DNA from: Pantoea piersonii | Lineage (GTDB): Bacteria > Pseudomonadota > Gammaproteobacteria > Enterobacterales > Enterobacteriaceae | Length of the DNA stretch: 64,000 nt | NCBI RefSeq assembly: GCF_003612015.1 | Contig: NZ_RARB01000004.1 | Location: 1-64,000 of the forward strand | Direction of reading: 5' to 3' | Part shown: positions 28,008 to 35,616 of the stretch, piece after piece | How the letters are laid out: each line of letters begins with the position of its first letter | Position numbering within the stretch: position 1 is the stretch's first letter | The notes under the pieces: model-generated | Seen by the model: the letters and a program-made list of their open reading frames with translations, nothing else | Told to the model about the DNA's origin: nothing | Databases searched by the model: none | Position numbers and translations under genes: made by a program

Positions 28008-28991
28008 TCAGGGAATCAGCAGGCTGGAGCCTTGCGTGCTGCGGTTTTCCAGCGAACGATGCGCTCGCTCCGCCTCTTTCAGCGGGAATTTCTGCTGTTC
28101 CGGCACCTCAACCTTGATTGCGCCGCTGGCCAGCAGCGAGAAGAGATCGTTGCTGGCGTGCTCCAGCTCTTCGCGGTTGGTGATGTAGCCGTAAAGCGAT
28201 GGGCGCGTCACAAACAGCGAGCCTTTCTGATTAAGGATGCCGAGATTCACGCCGGTGACCGGGCCGGAAGCATTACCAAAACTCACCATAAGCCCCTGAC
28301 GACGCAGCGAATCCAGTGACGCTTCCCAGGTATCTTTACCCACTGAGTCATACACGACCGCCACTTTTTTGCCGTTAGTCAGCTGGCTGACGCGTTCAGC
28401 GATGTTCTCTTCACGGTAGTTAATGGTCGCCCAGGCGCCTGCCTCTTTCGCCAGCTTAGCCTTTTCCGCCGACCCGACAGTGCCGATCAGGTGCGCGCCA
28501 AGCGCTTTCGCCCACTGGCAGGCGATCAGGCCGACGCCGCCCGCCGCCGCGTGAAACAGAAACGTTTCGTCCGGCTTCACCTGATAGGTCTGGCGCAGCA
28601 GATAGTGTACGGTCAGGCCCTTCAGAAAGCTGGCGGCGGCCTGCTCAAAGCTAATGGCGTCCGGTAACGGCATCAGGCGATCTTCCGCCACGTTGTGCAG
28701 TTCGCTATAGGCGCCCAGCGCTGCCTGGCAATAGACCACGCGGTCGCCCGGCTTAAAGCGCGTCACCGCGCTGCCGACGCGCTTTACCACGCCCGCGGCT
28801 TCGGTGCCGAGACCCGAAGGCAGAGCAGGAACCGGATAAAGTCCGCTGCGCACGTAGGTGTCAATGAAGTTAATGCCGATGGCGCGATTCTCCACCTGCA
28901 CTTCGTGTTCAGCAGGATCGGCAGGATCGACGTCCACCCATTGCAATACCTCAGGCCCGCCCTGCGCGGTAAACTGAATACGCTTTGCCAT
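28008..28991 (-). CDS. qorA: NADPH:quinone oxidoreductase (zeta-crystallin type)
   Basis: Cytosolic medium-chain dehydrogenase/reductase without catalytic zinc that reduces quinones with NADPH. The 327 residues equal E. coli QorA. The N-terminal GroES-like domain contains NFIDTYVRSGLYP. The Rossmann nucleotide-binding motif is AAAGGVGLIACQWAKALG. The start is conserved (MAKRIQFTAQGGPEVLQW). It diverges from dnaB, with fewer than 100 bases between the start codons, and ends at its own intrinsic terminator. Confidence 0.95.
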   Translation of the reverse strand: MAKRIQFTAQGGPEVLQWVDVDPADPAEHEVQVENRAIGINFIDTYVRSGLYPVPALPSGLGTEAAGVVKRVGSAVTRFKPGDRVVYCQAALGAYSELHNVAEDRLMPLPDAISFEQAAASFLKGLTVHYLLRQTYQVKPDETFLFHAAAGGVGLIACQWAKALGAHLIGTVGSAEKAKLAKEAGAWATINYREENIAERVSQLTNGKKVAVVYDSVGKDTWEASLDSLRRQGLMVSFGNASGPVTGVNLGILNQKGSLFVTRPSLYGYITNREELEHASNDLFSLLASGAIKVEVPEQQKFPLKEAERAHRSLENRSTQGSSLLIP

Positions 28992-29086
28992 TTTTACTCC
29001 TGTGATTGTTCAATATGAGGCGTGAGAGGCGCGTCGCCATAAGGTATACTGGCGCGTCCCCTCAGAAGATCGGTATTGCATTCACT

Positions 29087-30493
29087 ATGGCAGGAAATAA
29101 ACCCACCAACAAATCGAACGACACGCCCGACCGGCAGCTGGAAGGTATCAAAATGCCGCCGCATTCGATTGAAGCGGAGCAGTCGGTGCTGGGTGGGTTG
29201 ATGCTGGATAACGAACGCTGGGATAACGTCTCCGAGCGCGTCGTGGCGGAAGATTTTTTTAACCGTTCGCATCGTCTGATTTTTTCCGAGATGCAGCGCC
29301 TGCTGGAAGCGGGCCAGCCCATCGACCTCATCACGCTGTCGGAGTCGCTGGAAACGCGCGGCGAGCTTGAAATGGCGGGCGGATTCGCCTACCTGGCGGA
29401 ACTGGCGAAAAATACCCCCAGCGCGGCGAACATCGGCGCTTATGCGGACATCGTGCGCGAACGCGCGGTAGTGCGCGAGATGATCTCGGTGGCGAATCAG
29501 ATCGCCGACGCCGGTTACGATCCTCAGGGACGCAACAGCGACGAACTGCTCGACTTCGCTGAATCCAACGTCTTTAAAATCGCCGAGTCGCGCGCCAGTA
29601 AAGATGAAGGGCCGAAAAATATTCAGGAAGTGCTGGAAGCCACGGTTTCGCGCATTGAATCCCTTGTCTCGACGCCGCACGACGGCGTAACCGGCGTCGA
29701 TACCGGCTATCAGGATCTGAATAAAAAGACCGCCGGCCTGCAGCCGTCAGATCTGATTATCGTTGCGGCGCGTCCGTCGATGGGTAAAACCACCTTCGCC
29801 ATGAACCTGTGCGAAAACGCCGCGATGCTGCACGACAAGCCAGTGCTGATTTTCAGCCTGGAGATGCCCAGCGAGCAGATTATGATGCGTATGCTGGCGT
29901 CGCTGTCGCGCGTAGACCAGACGCGCATCCGTACCGGCCAGCTTGACGATGAAGACTGGGCGCGTATCTCCGGCACCATGGGTATCCTGCTGGAGAAGAA
30001 AAATATGTATATCGACGACTCTTCCGGCCTGACGCCGACTGAAGTGCGTTCGCGCGCGCGACGCGTTTTCCGCGAGAACGGCGGGTTGAGCATGATCATG
30101 ATCGACTACCTGCAGCTGATGCGCGTGCCGTCGCTCTCCGATAACCGCACGCTGGAGATCGCCGAAATCTCCCGCTCGCTCAAGGCGCTGGCGAAAGAGC
30201 TCAACGTACCGGTCGTGGCGCTGTCGCAGCTGAACCGCTCGCTGGAGCAGCGCGCCGATAAGCGCCCGGTTAACTCCGACCTGCGTGAATCAGGCTCTAT
30301 CGAGCAGGACGCCGATCTGATTATGTTTATCTACCGCGACGAGGTTTATCATGAAAACAGCGACCTTAAAGGCATCGCAGAGATCATTCTGGGTAAGCAG
30401 CGTAACGGCCCTATCGGTACGGTTCGCCTGACCTTTAACGGCCAGTGGTCGCGCTTCGACAACTATGCCGGCCCGGCTTACGACGACGAATAG
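29087..30493 (+). CDS. dnaB: Replicative DNA helicase
   Basis: Hexameric helicase that unwinds DNA at the replication fork and interacts with DnaC and primase. The ATG at 29087 (MAGNKPTNKSND) gives 468 residues (471 in E. coli). The open frame to 29006 has no family counterpart. The N-terminal domain begins at PPHSIEAEQSVLGGLMLDNE. The RecA-like domain carries Walker A ARPSMGKTTF and Walker B SMIMIDYLQLM. The C-terminus FNGQWSRFDNYAGPAYDDE is conserved. In E. coli alr and tyrB follow. Here an Lrp-type regulator and a YitT gene replace alr. Confidence 0.96.
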   Translation: MAGNKPTNKSNDTPDRQLEGIKMPPHSIEAEQSVLGGLMLDNERWDNVSERVVAEDFFNRSHRLIFSEMQRLLEAGQPIDLITLSESLETRGELEMAGGFAYLAELAKNTPSAANIGAYADIVRERAVVREMISVANQIADAGYDPQGRNSDELLDFAESNVFKIAESRASKDEGPKNIQEVLEATVSRIESLVSTPHDGVTGVDTGYQDLNKKTAGLQPSDLIIVAARPSMGKTTFAMNLCENAAMLHDKPVLIFSLEMPSEQIMMRMLASLSRVDQTRIRTGQLDDEDWARISGTMGILLEKKNMYIDDSSGLTPTEVRSRARRVFRENGGLSMIMIDYLQLMRVPSLSDNRTLEIAEISRSLKALAKELNVPVVALSQLNRSLEQRADKRPVNSDLRESGSIEQDADLIMFIYRDEVYHENSDLKGIAEIILGKQRNGPIGTVRLTFNGQWSRFDNYAGPAYDDE

Positions 30494-30503
30494 CCTCTCT
30501 TTT

Positions 30504-30528
30504 CGGCATGCACAATCTGTGCATGCCG
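30504..30528 (+). terminator. Hairpin after dnaB
   Basis: An 11-base perfect stem, CGGCATGCACA with TGTGCATGCCG, closes on a three-base loop 10 bases after the dnaB stop. There is no T run, so intrinsic termination is uncertain. Confidence 0.45.
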
Positions 30529-30616
30529 CCTCGCATCATCAGAAAATAGTGTTGGACAACCTCGCCTTTAATCGGGTTATCTGTATCACAGCGCATGTTT
30601 AAGCACTGGAAGCAGC

Positions 30617-31108
30617 ATGACTCACGTAGACGATTACGACCTGAAAATACTGACCTTATTACAATCCAACGGCCGCTTAACCAACCAGGAGCTGAGCGAT
30701 TTAGTTGGCCTGTCGGCATCGCAATGCTCGCGACGCCGCATCAATCTTGAACAGGCGAATTTAATCCTCGGCTATCACGCGCGTCTTTCGCCCGATGCGA
30801 TTGGCCTGGGCATGGTCGGTCTGATTGAGGTGCGGCTGATTAACCACACCGCTGAATATGTCGATAGCTTTCACCGCATGGTAGAGCAGGAGGAGGCGAT
30901 CGTCGACGCGTACAAAACCACCGGCGACGCGGATTATCTGCTGAAAGTGGCGGTAGCCGACCTCGCTTCGCTGAGCGCGCTGATAAGCCAGCTGGTGGCG
31001 GGCCATCAAAGCGTGTCTCATGTGAAAACATCGGTGGTGTTAGGTCGTTTGAAAGAGAATGGCCTGATGATGCTCCCCGAGCGCAAAGTGCGCCAAAAGA
31101 GTGCATGA
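30617..31108 (+). CDS. Lrp/AsnC-family transcriptional regulator
   Basis: A 163-residue regulator. An N-terminal helix-turn-helix lies at about residues 5-55 (LKILTLLQSNGRLTNQELSD, then VGLSASQCSRRR). A C-terminal RAM/ACT-like domain follows (VDAYKTTGDADYLLKVAVAD), which in this family binds amino acids and mediates oligomerisation. It lies in the position occupied by alr in E. coli. The YitT-family membrane gene is 240 bases downstream in the same direction and is a plausible target, but that is inference. Several TGCA-containing segments fill the gap between them. It is too diverged from Lrp and AsnC themselves to assign a ligand. Confidence 0.88.
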   Translation: MTHVDDYDLKILTLLQSNGRLTNQELSDLVGLSASQCSRRRINLEQANLILGYHARLSPDAIGLGMVGLIEVRLINHTAEYVDSFHRMVEQEEAIVDAYKTTGDADYLLKVAVADLASLSALISQLVAGHQSVSHVKTSVVLGRLKENGLMMLPERKVRQKSA

Positions 31109-31348
31109 TGTGCTTATTTGGTGCATCCGGACGCCATTTATGCAAAAGATACGCACAATATCCTGAATTTGTGCATGGGTTGACGGCCTGGCCGTAAAAC
31201 GTGCGCAAAACCACGCAACAAAAGCGCCTTAGTTATCAACTGGATAATCACTGGCACCTGCCGAAGGCAGCAACGGGCTGACGGTATGGTGCGTTTTTTG
31301 CATCTGAGCGGTACGTTTTTTTCGGCTTTGACTGCAATGAGATGACCC

Positions 31349-31963
31349 ATGGATAACGTCGTAGAACCTACCCGAATACCTCATTCGCGCATTGAAGATG
31401 CGCTGGCGATTTTGCTCGGCACGCTGATGGTCTCTTTCGGCGTCATTATGCTAAAGCAGGCGGGCGCGCTGACCGGCAGTACCGCCGGCATCGCATTTTT
31501 AATCAGCTATCTGTCGCCGCTCTCTTTCGGCAGCGCCTTTTTTCTGATCAACCTGCCGTTTTACTGGCTGGCGGTGCGCCGCATGGGATGGGAATTCACG
31601 CTGAAAACCTTCTGCGCGGTGGGGCTGGTATCGCTGTTTACCCATCTGCACCCGCTGTTCGTCCACTTTTCCGCGCTCAATCCCTTTTATGCGACACTGT
31701 TCGGTAACGTGATCATGGGCATTGGGTTTATAGTGTTGTTTCGACACAAAGCCAGCCTGGGCGGAATAAATATTCTGGCGCTGTGGCTGCAGGATCGCAT
31801 CGGGCTACGCGCCGGGAAACTGCAAATGGCCGTCGATACCTGCGTTGTGCTGGCGTCGCTGTTTGTCGTCAGCGTACCGATGCTGCTGGCGTCGGTAGCG
31901 GGCGCAGTGATCCTTAATCTGATTATCGCCATGAACCATCGTCCCGGACGGTACATGGTTTAA
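31349..31963 (+). CDS. YitT-family membrane protein
   Basis: A 204-residue integral membrane protein with about five hydrophobic helices and the YitT signature segments LKQAGALTGSTAGIAFLISY and LFRHKASLGGINILALWLQD. The family is widespread, and its function is not established. A transport role is often supposed. It begins 240 bases after the Lrp/AsnC-type gene and ends 49 bases before tyrB, so it sits inside a segment that in E. coli holds only alr. The start ATG lies within GAGATGACCCATG, with a modest ribosome site. Confidence 0.87.
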   Translation: MDNVVEPTRIPHSRIEDALAILLGTLMVSFGVIMLKQAGALTGSTAGIAFLISYLSPLSFGSAFFLINLPFYWLAVRRMGWEFTLKTFCAVGLVSLFTHLHPLFVHFSALNPFYATLFGNVIMGIGFIVLFRHKASLGGINILALWLQDRIGLRAGKLQMAVDTCVVLASLFVVSVPMLLASVAGAVILNLIIAMNHRPGRYMV

Positions 31964-32011
31964 TGCTGCATACACCTCTGTTTTTTACGACCACTCATGG
32001 AGATCTGCACC

Positions 32012-33205
32012 GTGTTTCAAAACGTTGATGCCTACGCCGGCGATCCGATTCTGTCGCTGATGGAAACCTTCAAACAGGATCCGCGCACAAATAAAGTGAA
32101 CCTCAGCATCGGCCTCTACTACGACGAGCAGGGCATCATTCCTCAGCTCCAGGCGGTCGCCGCCGCGGAAGAGCAGCTGAAGGCTGAGCCGCAGCAGGCG
32201 TCGCTTTATCTGCCGATGGAAGGCCTCAACGCGTACCGCAACGCCATTGCGCCGCTGCTGTTCGGCGCGGAGCACCCGATGCTGAAAGCGGGCCGTATCG
32301 CGTCGATTCAGACGCTGGGCGGCTCCGGCGCGCTGAAGGTCGGTGCAGATTTCCTCAAGCGTTACTTCCCCAATTCCGGCGTCTGGGTCAGCGATCCGAC
32401 CTGGGATAACCATGTGGCGATCTTTACCGGCGCGGGCTTTGACGTTAACCACTACCCGTGGTACGACGCAGAGACCAACGGCGTCAAATTCGACGCCTTC
32501 CTCGCCGCGCTGCAGGCGCTGCCGAAGCAGAGCATCGTGCTGCTGCATCCCTGCTGCCACAACCCGACCGGCGCCGATCTGACTGACGCGCAATGGGATC
32601 ACGTCGTTGAGGTGCTAAAAGCGCAGGAGCTGATCCCGTTCCTGGATATCGCCTATCAGGGTTTCGGCGCAGGGATGGAAGCGGATGCCTATGCGATCCG
32701 CGCTATCGCCGCAGCGGGTCTGCCGGCGCTGGTCAGCAACTCCTTCTCGAAAATCTTCTCGCTGTATGGCGAGCGCGTCGGCGGCCTCTCTGTGGTGTGC
32801 GACAGCGCCGACGAAGCCGGGCGCGTGCTCGGCCAGCTGAAAGCCACGGTGCGCCGCAACTACTCCAGCCCGCCGAACTTCGGCGCGCAGGTGGTGGCGC
32901 GCGTGCTGAATGACGATGCGCTGAAAGCCAACTGGCTGGCCGAAGTGGAGGCGATGCGCCTGCGTATTATCGCCATGCGTAAAACGCTGGTGGATGTGCT
33001 CAGCACCGCGCTGCCTGGCAAAAACTTCGACTATCTGCTGAAGCAGCGCGGCATGTTCAGCTATACCGGCCTTAGCGCGCAGCAGGTGGAGCGGTTGCGC
33101 AATGAGTTCGGCATCTATCTGGTGGGCAGCGGCCGTATTTGCGTCGCCGGTCTCAACAGCAATAATGTGCAGCAGGTGGCGCAGGCGTTTGCCGCGGTAA
33201 TGTAA
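32012..33205 (+). CDS. tyrB: Aromatic-amino-acid aminotransferase
   Basis: Pyridoxal-phosphate enzyme that completes tyrosine and phenylalanine synthesis and also acts on aspartate and leucine. The start is the GTG at 32012, giving [20 protein letters not shown] and 397 residues, the E. coli length and start type. The in-frame ATG at 31997 overlaps the GGAG ribosome site and is rejected. The cofactor lysine is in [28 protein letters not shown] and [12 protein letters not shown] are other family hallmarks. No clear TyrR box was found upstream. A tandem hairpin array and an intrinsic terminator follow the gene. Confidence 0.95.
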   Translation: MFQNVDAYAGDPILSLMETFKQDPRTNKVNLSIGLYYDEQGIIPQLQAVAAAEEQLKAEPQQASLYLPMEGLNAYRNAIAPLLFGAEHPMLKAGRIASIQTLGGSGALKVGADFLKRYFPNSGVWVSDPTWDNHVAIFTGAGFDVNHYPWYDAETNGVKFDAFLAALQALPKQSIVLLHPCCHNPTGADLTDAQWDHVVEVLKAQELIPFLDIAYQGFGAGMEADAYAIRAIAAAGLPALVSNSFSKIFSLYGERVGGLSVVCDSADEAGRVLGQLKATVRRNYSSPPNFGAQVVARVLNDDALKANWLAEVEAMRLRIIAMRKTLVDVLSTALPGKNFDYLLKQRGMFSYTGLSAQQVERLRNEFGIYLVGSGRICVAGLNSNNVQQVAQAFAAVM

Positions 33206-33228
33206 TCGCGCGGATGAGATCTGCAAGC

Positions 33229-33354
33229 GGGTGAGCACCCGACGCGTAAAGCGTCCCGCGACTGAGACAGAAGCGCAGAACATTCGCCCGGCGACGGGCG
33301 CGCCTCAGGGATAAGAGGCGTATCTGCGCGGGTCGCGCTGGCCGGGAGGCCAGC
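33229..33354. repeat. Tandem array of five short hairpins after tyrB
   Basis: Within 126 bases five consecutive inverted repeats can be read: GGGTG/CACCC at 33229, GACGC/GCGTC at 33241, CGCCCG/CGGGCG with a GCGA loop at 33285, CGCCTC/GAGGCG at 33301 and GCTGGCC/GGCCAGC at 33337. The segment shares the 12-mer AAAGCGTCCCGC with the palindromic element copy at 60480-60587. It has no coding capacity. It may be a decayed mosaic of intergenic repeats. Confidence 0.6.
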
Positions 33355-33396
33355 CTTCGCGTCACTGCGGTCGAACCCCCTCTCTTCAGTAAACTG

Positions 33397-33428
33397 AAAC
33401 CCTCAGCTCAGGCTGGCGGTTTTTTTTT
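33397..33428 (+). terminator. tyrB terminator
   Basis: AAACC and CAGC pair with GCTG and GGTTT around TCAG, with a two-base internal mismatch. Nine T complete the signal. Confidence 0.7.
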
Positions 33429-33495
33429 GCCTTCAGGTTTACCTTTCCACGACTTATTGCACACTTAAACGGTGTAACCAATTCAGGAAAAAGGC

Positions 33496-33918
33496 ATGTG
33501 GCATCAACAAACGCTTACGCTGGGTGAGAAACCCCGCGGCTTTCATCTGGTCACCGAAGAGATCCTCGGTCAAATCCCGGCGCTGGGGCAGGTGCAGACC
33601 GGCCTGCTGCATCTGCTGCTGCAGCACACCTCAGCATCGCTGACGCTGAATGAAAACTGCGATCCCACGGTGCGTAGCGATATGGAAAATCATTTTATGC
33701 GTCACGTTCCGGAAGAGGCGCCTTACCAGCATGATTACGAAGGCCGCGACGATATGCCGGCGCATATCAAATCTTCCATGCTGGGCGTATCGCTGCTGCT
33801 GCCGGTCCAGCGCGGCAAGCTGATGCTGGGCACCTGGCAGGGTATCTGGTTAGGGGAACACCGCATTCACGGCGGCGCGCGGCGCATTGTCGCCACTTTA
33901 CAAGGGGAGTCGAAATGA
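33496..33918 (+). CDS. yjbQ: UPF0047-family protein YjbQ
   Basis: A 140-residue single-domain protein of the YjbQ/UPF0047 family (138 residues in E. coli). Conserved segments include [40 protein letters not shown] and the C-terminal [16 protein letters not shown], which supply the metal-binding His residues seen in family structures. Weak thiamin-phosphate-synthase-like activity has been reported for E. coli YjbQ. Its physiological role is unclear. The start follows GGAAAAAGGC. Its end overlaps yjbR by four bases, so the two are co-translated. Confidence 0.92.
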   Translation: MWHQQTLTLGEKPRGFHLVTEEILGQIPALGQVQTGLLHLLLQHTSASLTLNENCDPTVRSDMENHFMRHVPEEAPYQHDYEGRDDMPAHIKSSMLGVSLLLPVQRGKLMLGTWQGIWLGEHRIHGGARRIVATLQGESK

Positions 33919-34250
33919 ACACGTCAGATCTACTGACTTACTGTATGAACAAACCGGACGCGGAGCAGAGCGTTCACAGCGACTGGAAAGCGACGCAAAT
34001 CAAAAGCGGCGGCGTACTGTTCGCCATGGTGCATGAGGTAAACGGACGTCCGGCGGTGTCGCTCAAAACCACGCCTGCGCTGGCGGAGCTGCTGCGCGAG
34101 GAGCACAGCGACGTTTTCCCCAGCGAGCATCTCAATAAGACGCACTGGAGCACGCTGCTGCTGGACGGGTCGCTGAAGGATTCGCAAATCTACTATCTGG
34201 TGGATGCTTCTTATCAGCAGGCGGGCGCTACCCGGGCGGCGGGCGTCTGA
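33915..34250 (+). CDS. yjbR: MmcQ/YjbR-family protein
   Basis: A 111-residue protein of the MmcQ/YjbR family, beginning inside the yjbQ stop codon (ATGA overlap) and preceded by GGGGAG. The family fold is a small double-wing DNA-binding-like domain. Conserved features seen are the N-terminal [20 protein letters not shown] and the central segment with [19 protein letters not shown]. No enzymatic activity is known. Pairing with yjbQ, as in E. coli, is the main support for identity. The product is slightly shorter than the E. coli protein (about 118). Confidence 0.92.
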   Translation: MNTSDLLTYCMNKPDAEQSVHSDWKATQIKSGGVLFAMVHEVNGRPAVSLKTTPALAELLREEHSDVFPSEHLNKTHWSTLLLDGSLKDSQIYYLVDASYQQAGATRAAGV

Positions 34251-34255
34251 AAGAA

Positions 34256-34278
34256 GCGCGCGGCGTTGCGCCGCGCGC
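34256..34278. terminator. GC-rich hairpin between yjbR and the dehydrogenase
   Basis: GCGCGCGGCG and its exact complement CGCCGCGCGC flank TTG. It sits between convergent genes. There is no proper T run on either side, so strength is uncertain. Confidence 0.5.
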
Positions 34279-34288
34279 CTGGTTGCCG

Positions 34289-35353
34289 TTACGCCGCCGC
34301 TTCGTCGCGCAGCGTATTGATATCAATAACAAAGCGATATTTCACGTCGCTTTTCAGCATACGCTCATAGGCTTCGTTGATCTGATTCATCGCGATCATT
34401 TCGATATCAGAAGTGATGCCGTGCTTGCCGCAGAAATCGAGCATCTCCTGCGTTTCGGCGATGCCGCCGATCAGCGAACCGGCAATGCTGCGGCGTTTCA
34501 TGATCAGGTTAAAGACCTGCGGTGCCGGGTGATCGTGCTCCGGCGCGCCAACCAGCGTCATATTGCCGTCGCGCTTCAGCAGGGCGATAAACGGGTTGAG
34601 ATCGTGCTGCGCCGCCACGGTGTTCAGAATGAAATCAAAGCTGTTAACGTGCTGCGCCATCTGGTCCGCATCTTTCGATACCACAACCTCATCCGCGCCC
34701 AGGCGCTTGCCATCTTCAATTTTTGACGGCGAGGTGGTGAACAGCACGACATGCGCGCCCATCGCGTGCGCAATCTTCACGCCCATATGGCCGAGGCCGC
34801 CGAGGCCGACGATGCCCACTTTCTTGCCCGGGCCGACGTTCCAGTGGCGCAGCGGCGAATAGGTGGTGATGCCTGCGCACAGCAGCGGTGCGACGCCCGC
34901 CAGCTCCAGGTTTTCCGGCACGCGCAGCACGAAGTTCTCATCGACAACGACCGACGTTGAGTAACCGCCGTAGGTGACGTCGCCGGTTTCGCGATCCTGT
35001 CCGTTATAGGTGCCGACAAAGCCGACCTCGCAATATTGCTCCAGCCCTTCCTGACAGCTCGGACAGCTGCGGCAAGAGTCGACCATACAGCCGACGCCGA
35101 CCAGGTCACCTGGTTTGTATTTGCTGGCGTGATCGCCGACCGCAGTTACGCGGCCAACGATTTCATGTCCCGGCACGACCGGAAAAAGGGTGTTTTTCCA
35201 CTCGTTGCGGGCCTGGTGCAGGTCAGAGTGACAAACGCCACAGAACAACACTTCAATCTGTACATCATGCGCGCGCAGCTCGCGCGGGGTGTAATCGAAC
35301 GGTGCTAGTCTGGATTTCGCGTCCTGAGCGGCATAGGCGTGCGTAATATTCAT
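34289..35353 (-). CDS. Zinc-dependent NADP(H) alcohol/aldehyde dehydrogenase (YahK-like)
   Basis: A 354-residue medium-chain dehydrogenase similar to E. coli YahK and other cinnamyl-alcohol-type enzymes, which reduce a broad range of aldehydes. The catalytic zinc region is CGVCHSDLHQ with PGHEIVGRV. Structural zinc cysteines follow in CRSCPSCQEGLEQYC. The Rossmann motif is GLGGLGHMG. The ATG at 35353 with CTGGAG upstream is preferred to the longer frame, whose first 39 residues are unrelated to the family. It is a single-gene unit between convergent yjbR and tandem uvrA. The substrate is not readable from sequence. Confidence 0.9.
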   Translation of the reverse strand: MNITHAYAAQDAKSRLAPFDYTPRELRAHDVQIEVLFCGVCHSDLHQARNEWKNTLFPVVPGHEIVGRVTAVGDHASKYKPGDLVGVGCMVDSCRSCPSCQEGLEQYCEVGFVGTYNGQDRETGDVTYGGYSTSVVVDENFVLRVPENLELAGVAPLLCAGITTYSPLRHWNVGPGKKVGIVGLGGLGHMGVKIAHAMGAHVVLFTTSPSKIEDGKRLGADEVVVSKDADQMAQHVNSFDFILNTVAAQHDLNPFIALLKRDGNMTLVGAPEHDHPAPQVFNLIMKRRSIAGSLIGGIAETQEMLDFCGKHGITSDIEMIAMNQINEAYERMLKSDVKYRFVIDINTLRDEAAA

Positions 35354-35548
35354 GGTGTCTCCAGGTTCGTTGTGTCGTGAGAATAATGATGAGTGCGGCG
35401 CGCAGGGCGCCCGGCAAGAGGGCGAGGCCAACGGGGCGCGCCAATGAGGAACGCTTAAAAGGATAGTCACAGAACGCCAGCGCGGCTATGCCTATACATG
35501 CCTGAATCTTGCCTGATTCTGTTTTTATCGGATGGAATATGCAGTATG

Positions 35549-35572
35549 AAAAAGGCCCGCTTGCAGCGGGCC
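35549..35572 (-). terminator. uvrA terminator
   Basis: Read leftward, GGCCCGC pairs with GCGGGCC around TGCAA and is followed by TTTTT. It starts 45 bases after the uvrA stop. Confidence 0.85.
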
Positions 35573-35616
35573 TGAGAGGTTTAACGCAATGTCAGTGTAG
35601 CACTGCTGACAGCGAA

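Noticed and set aside
31964-32011. TyrR box upstream of tyrB
   Set aside because: Only TGTTTTTTACG-like half matches occur. The TGTAAA-N6-TTTACA pattern is not met.
33370-33380. Sequence resembling a tRNA T-loop (GGTCGAACCCC)
   Set aside because: No acceptor or anticodon stem can be built around it.
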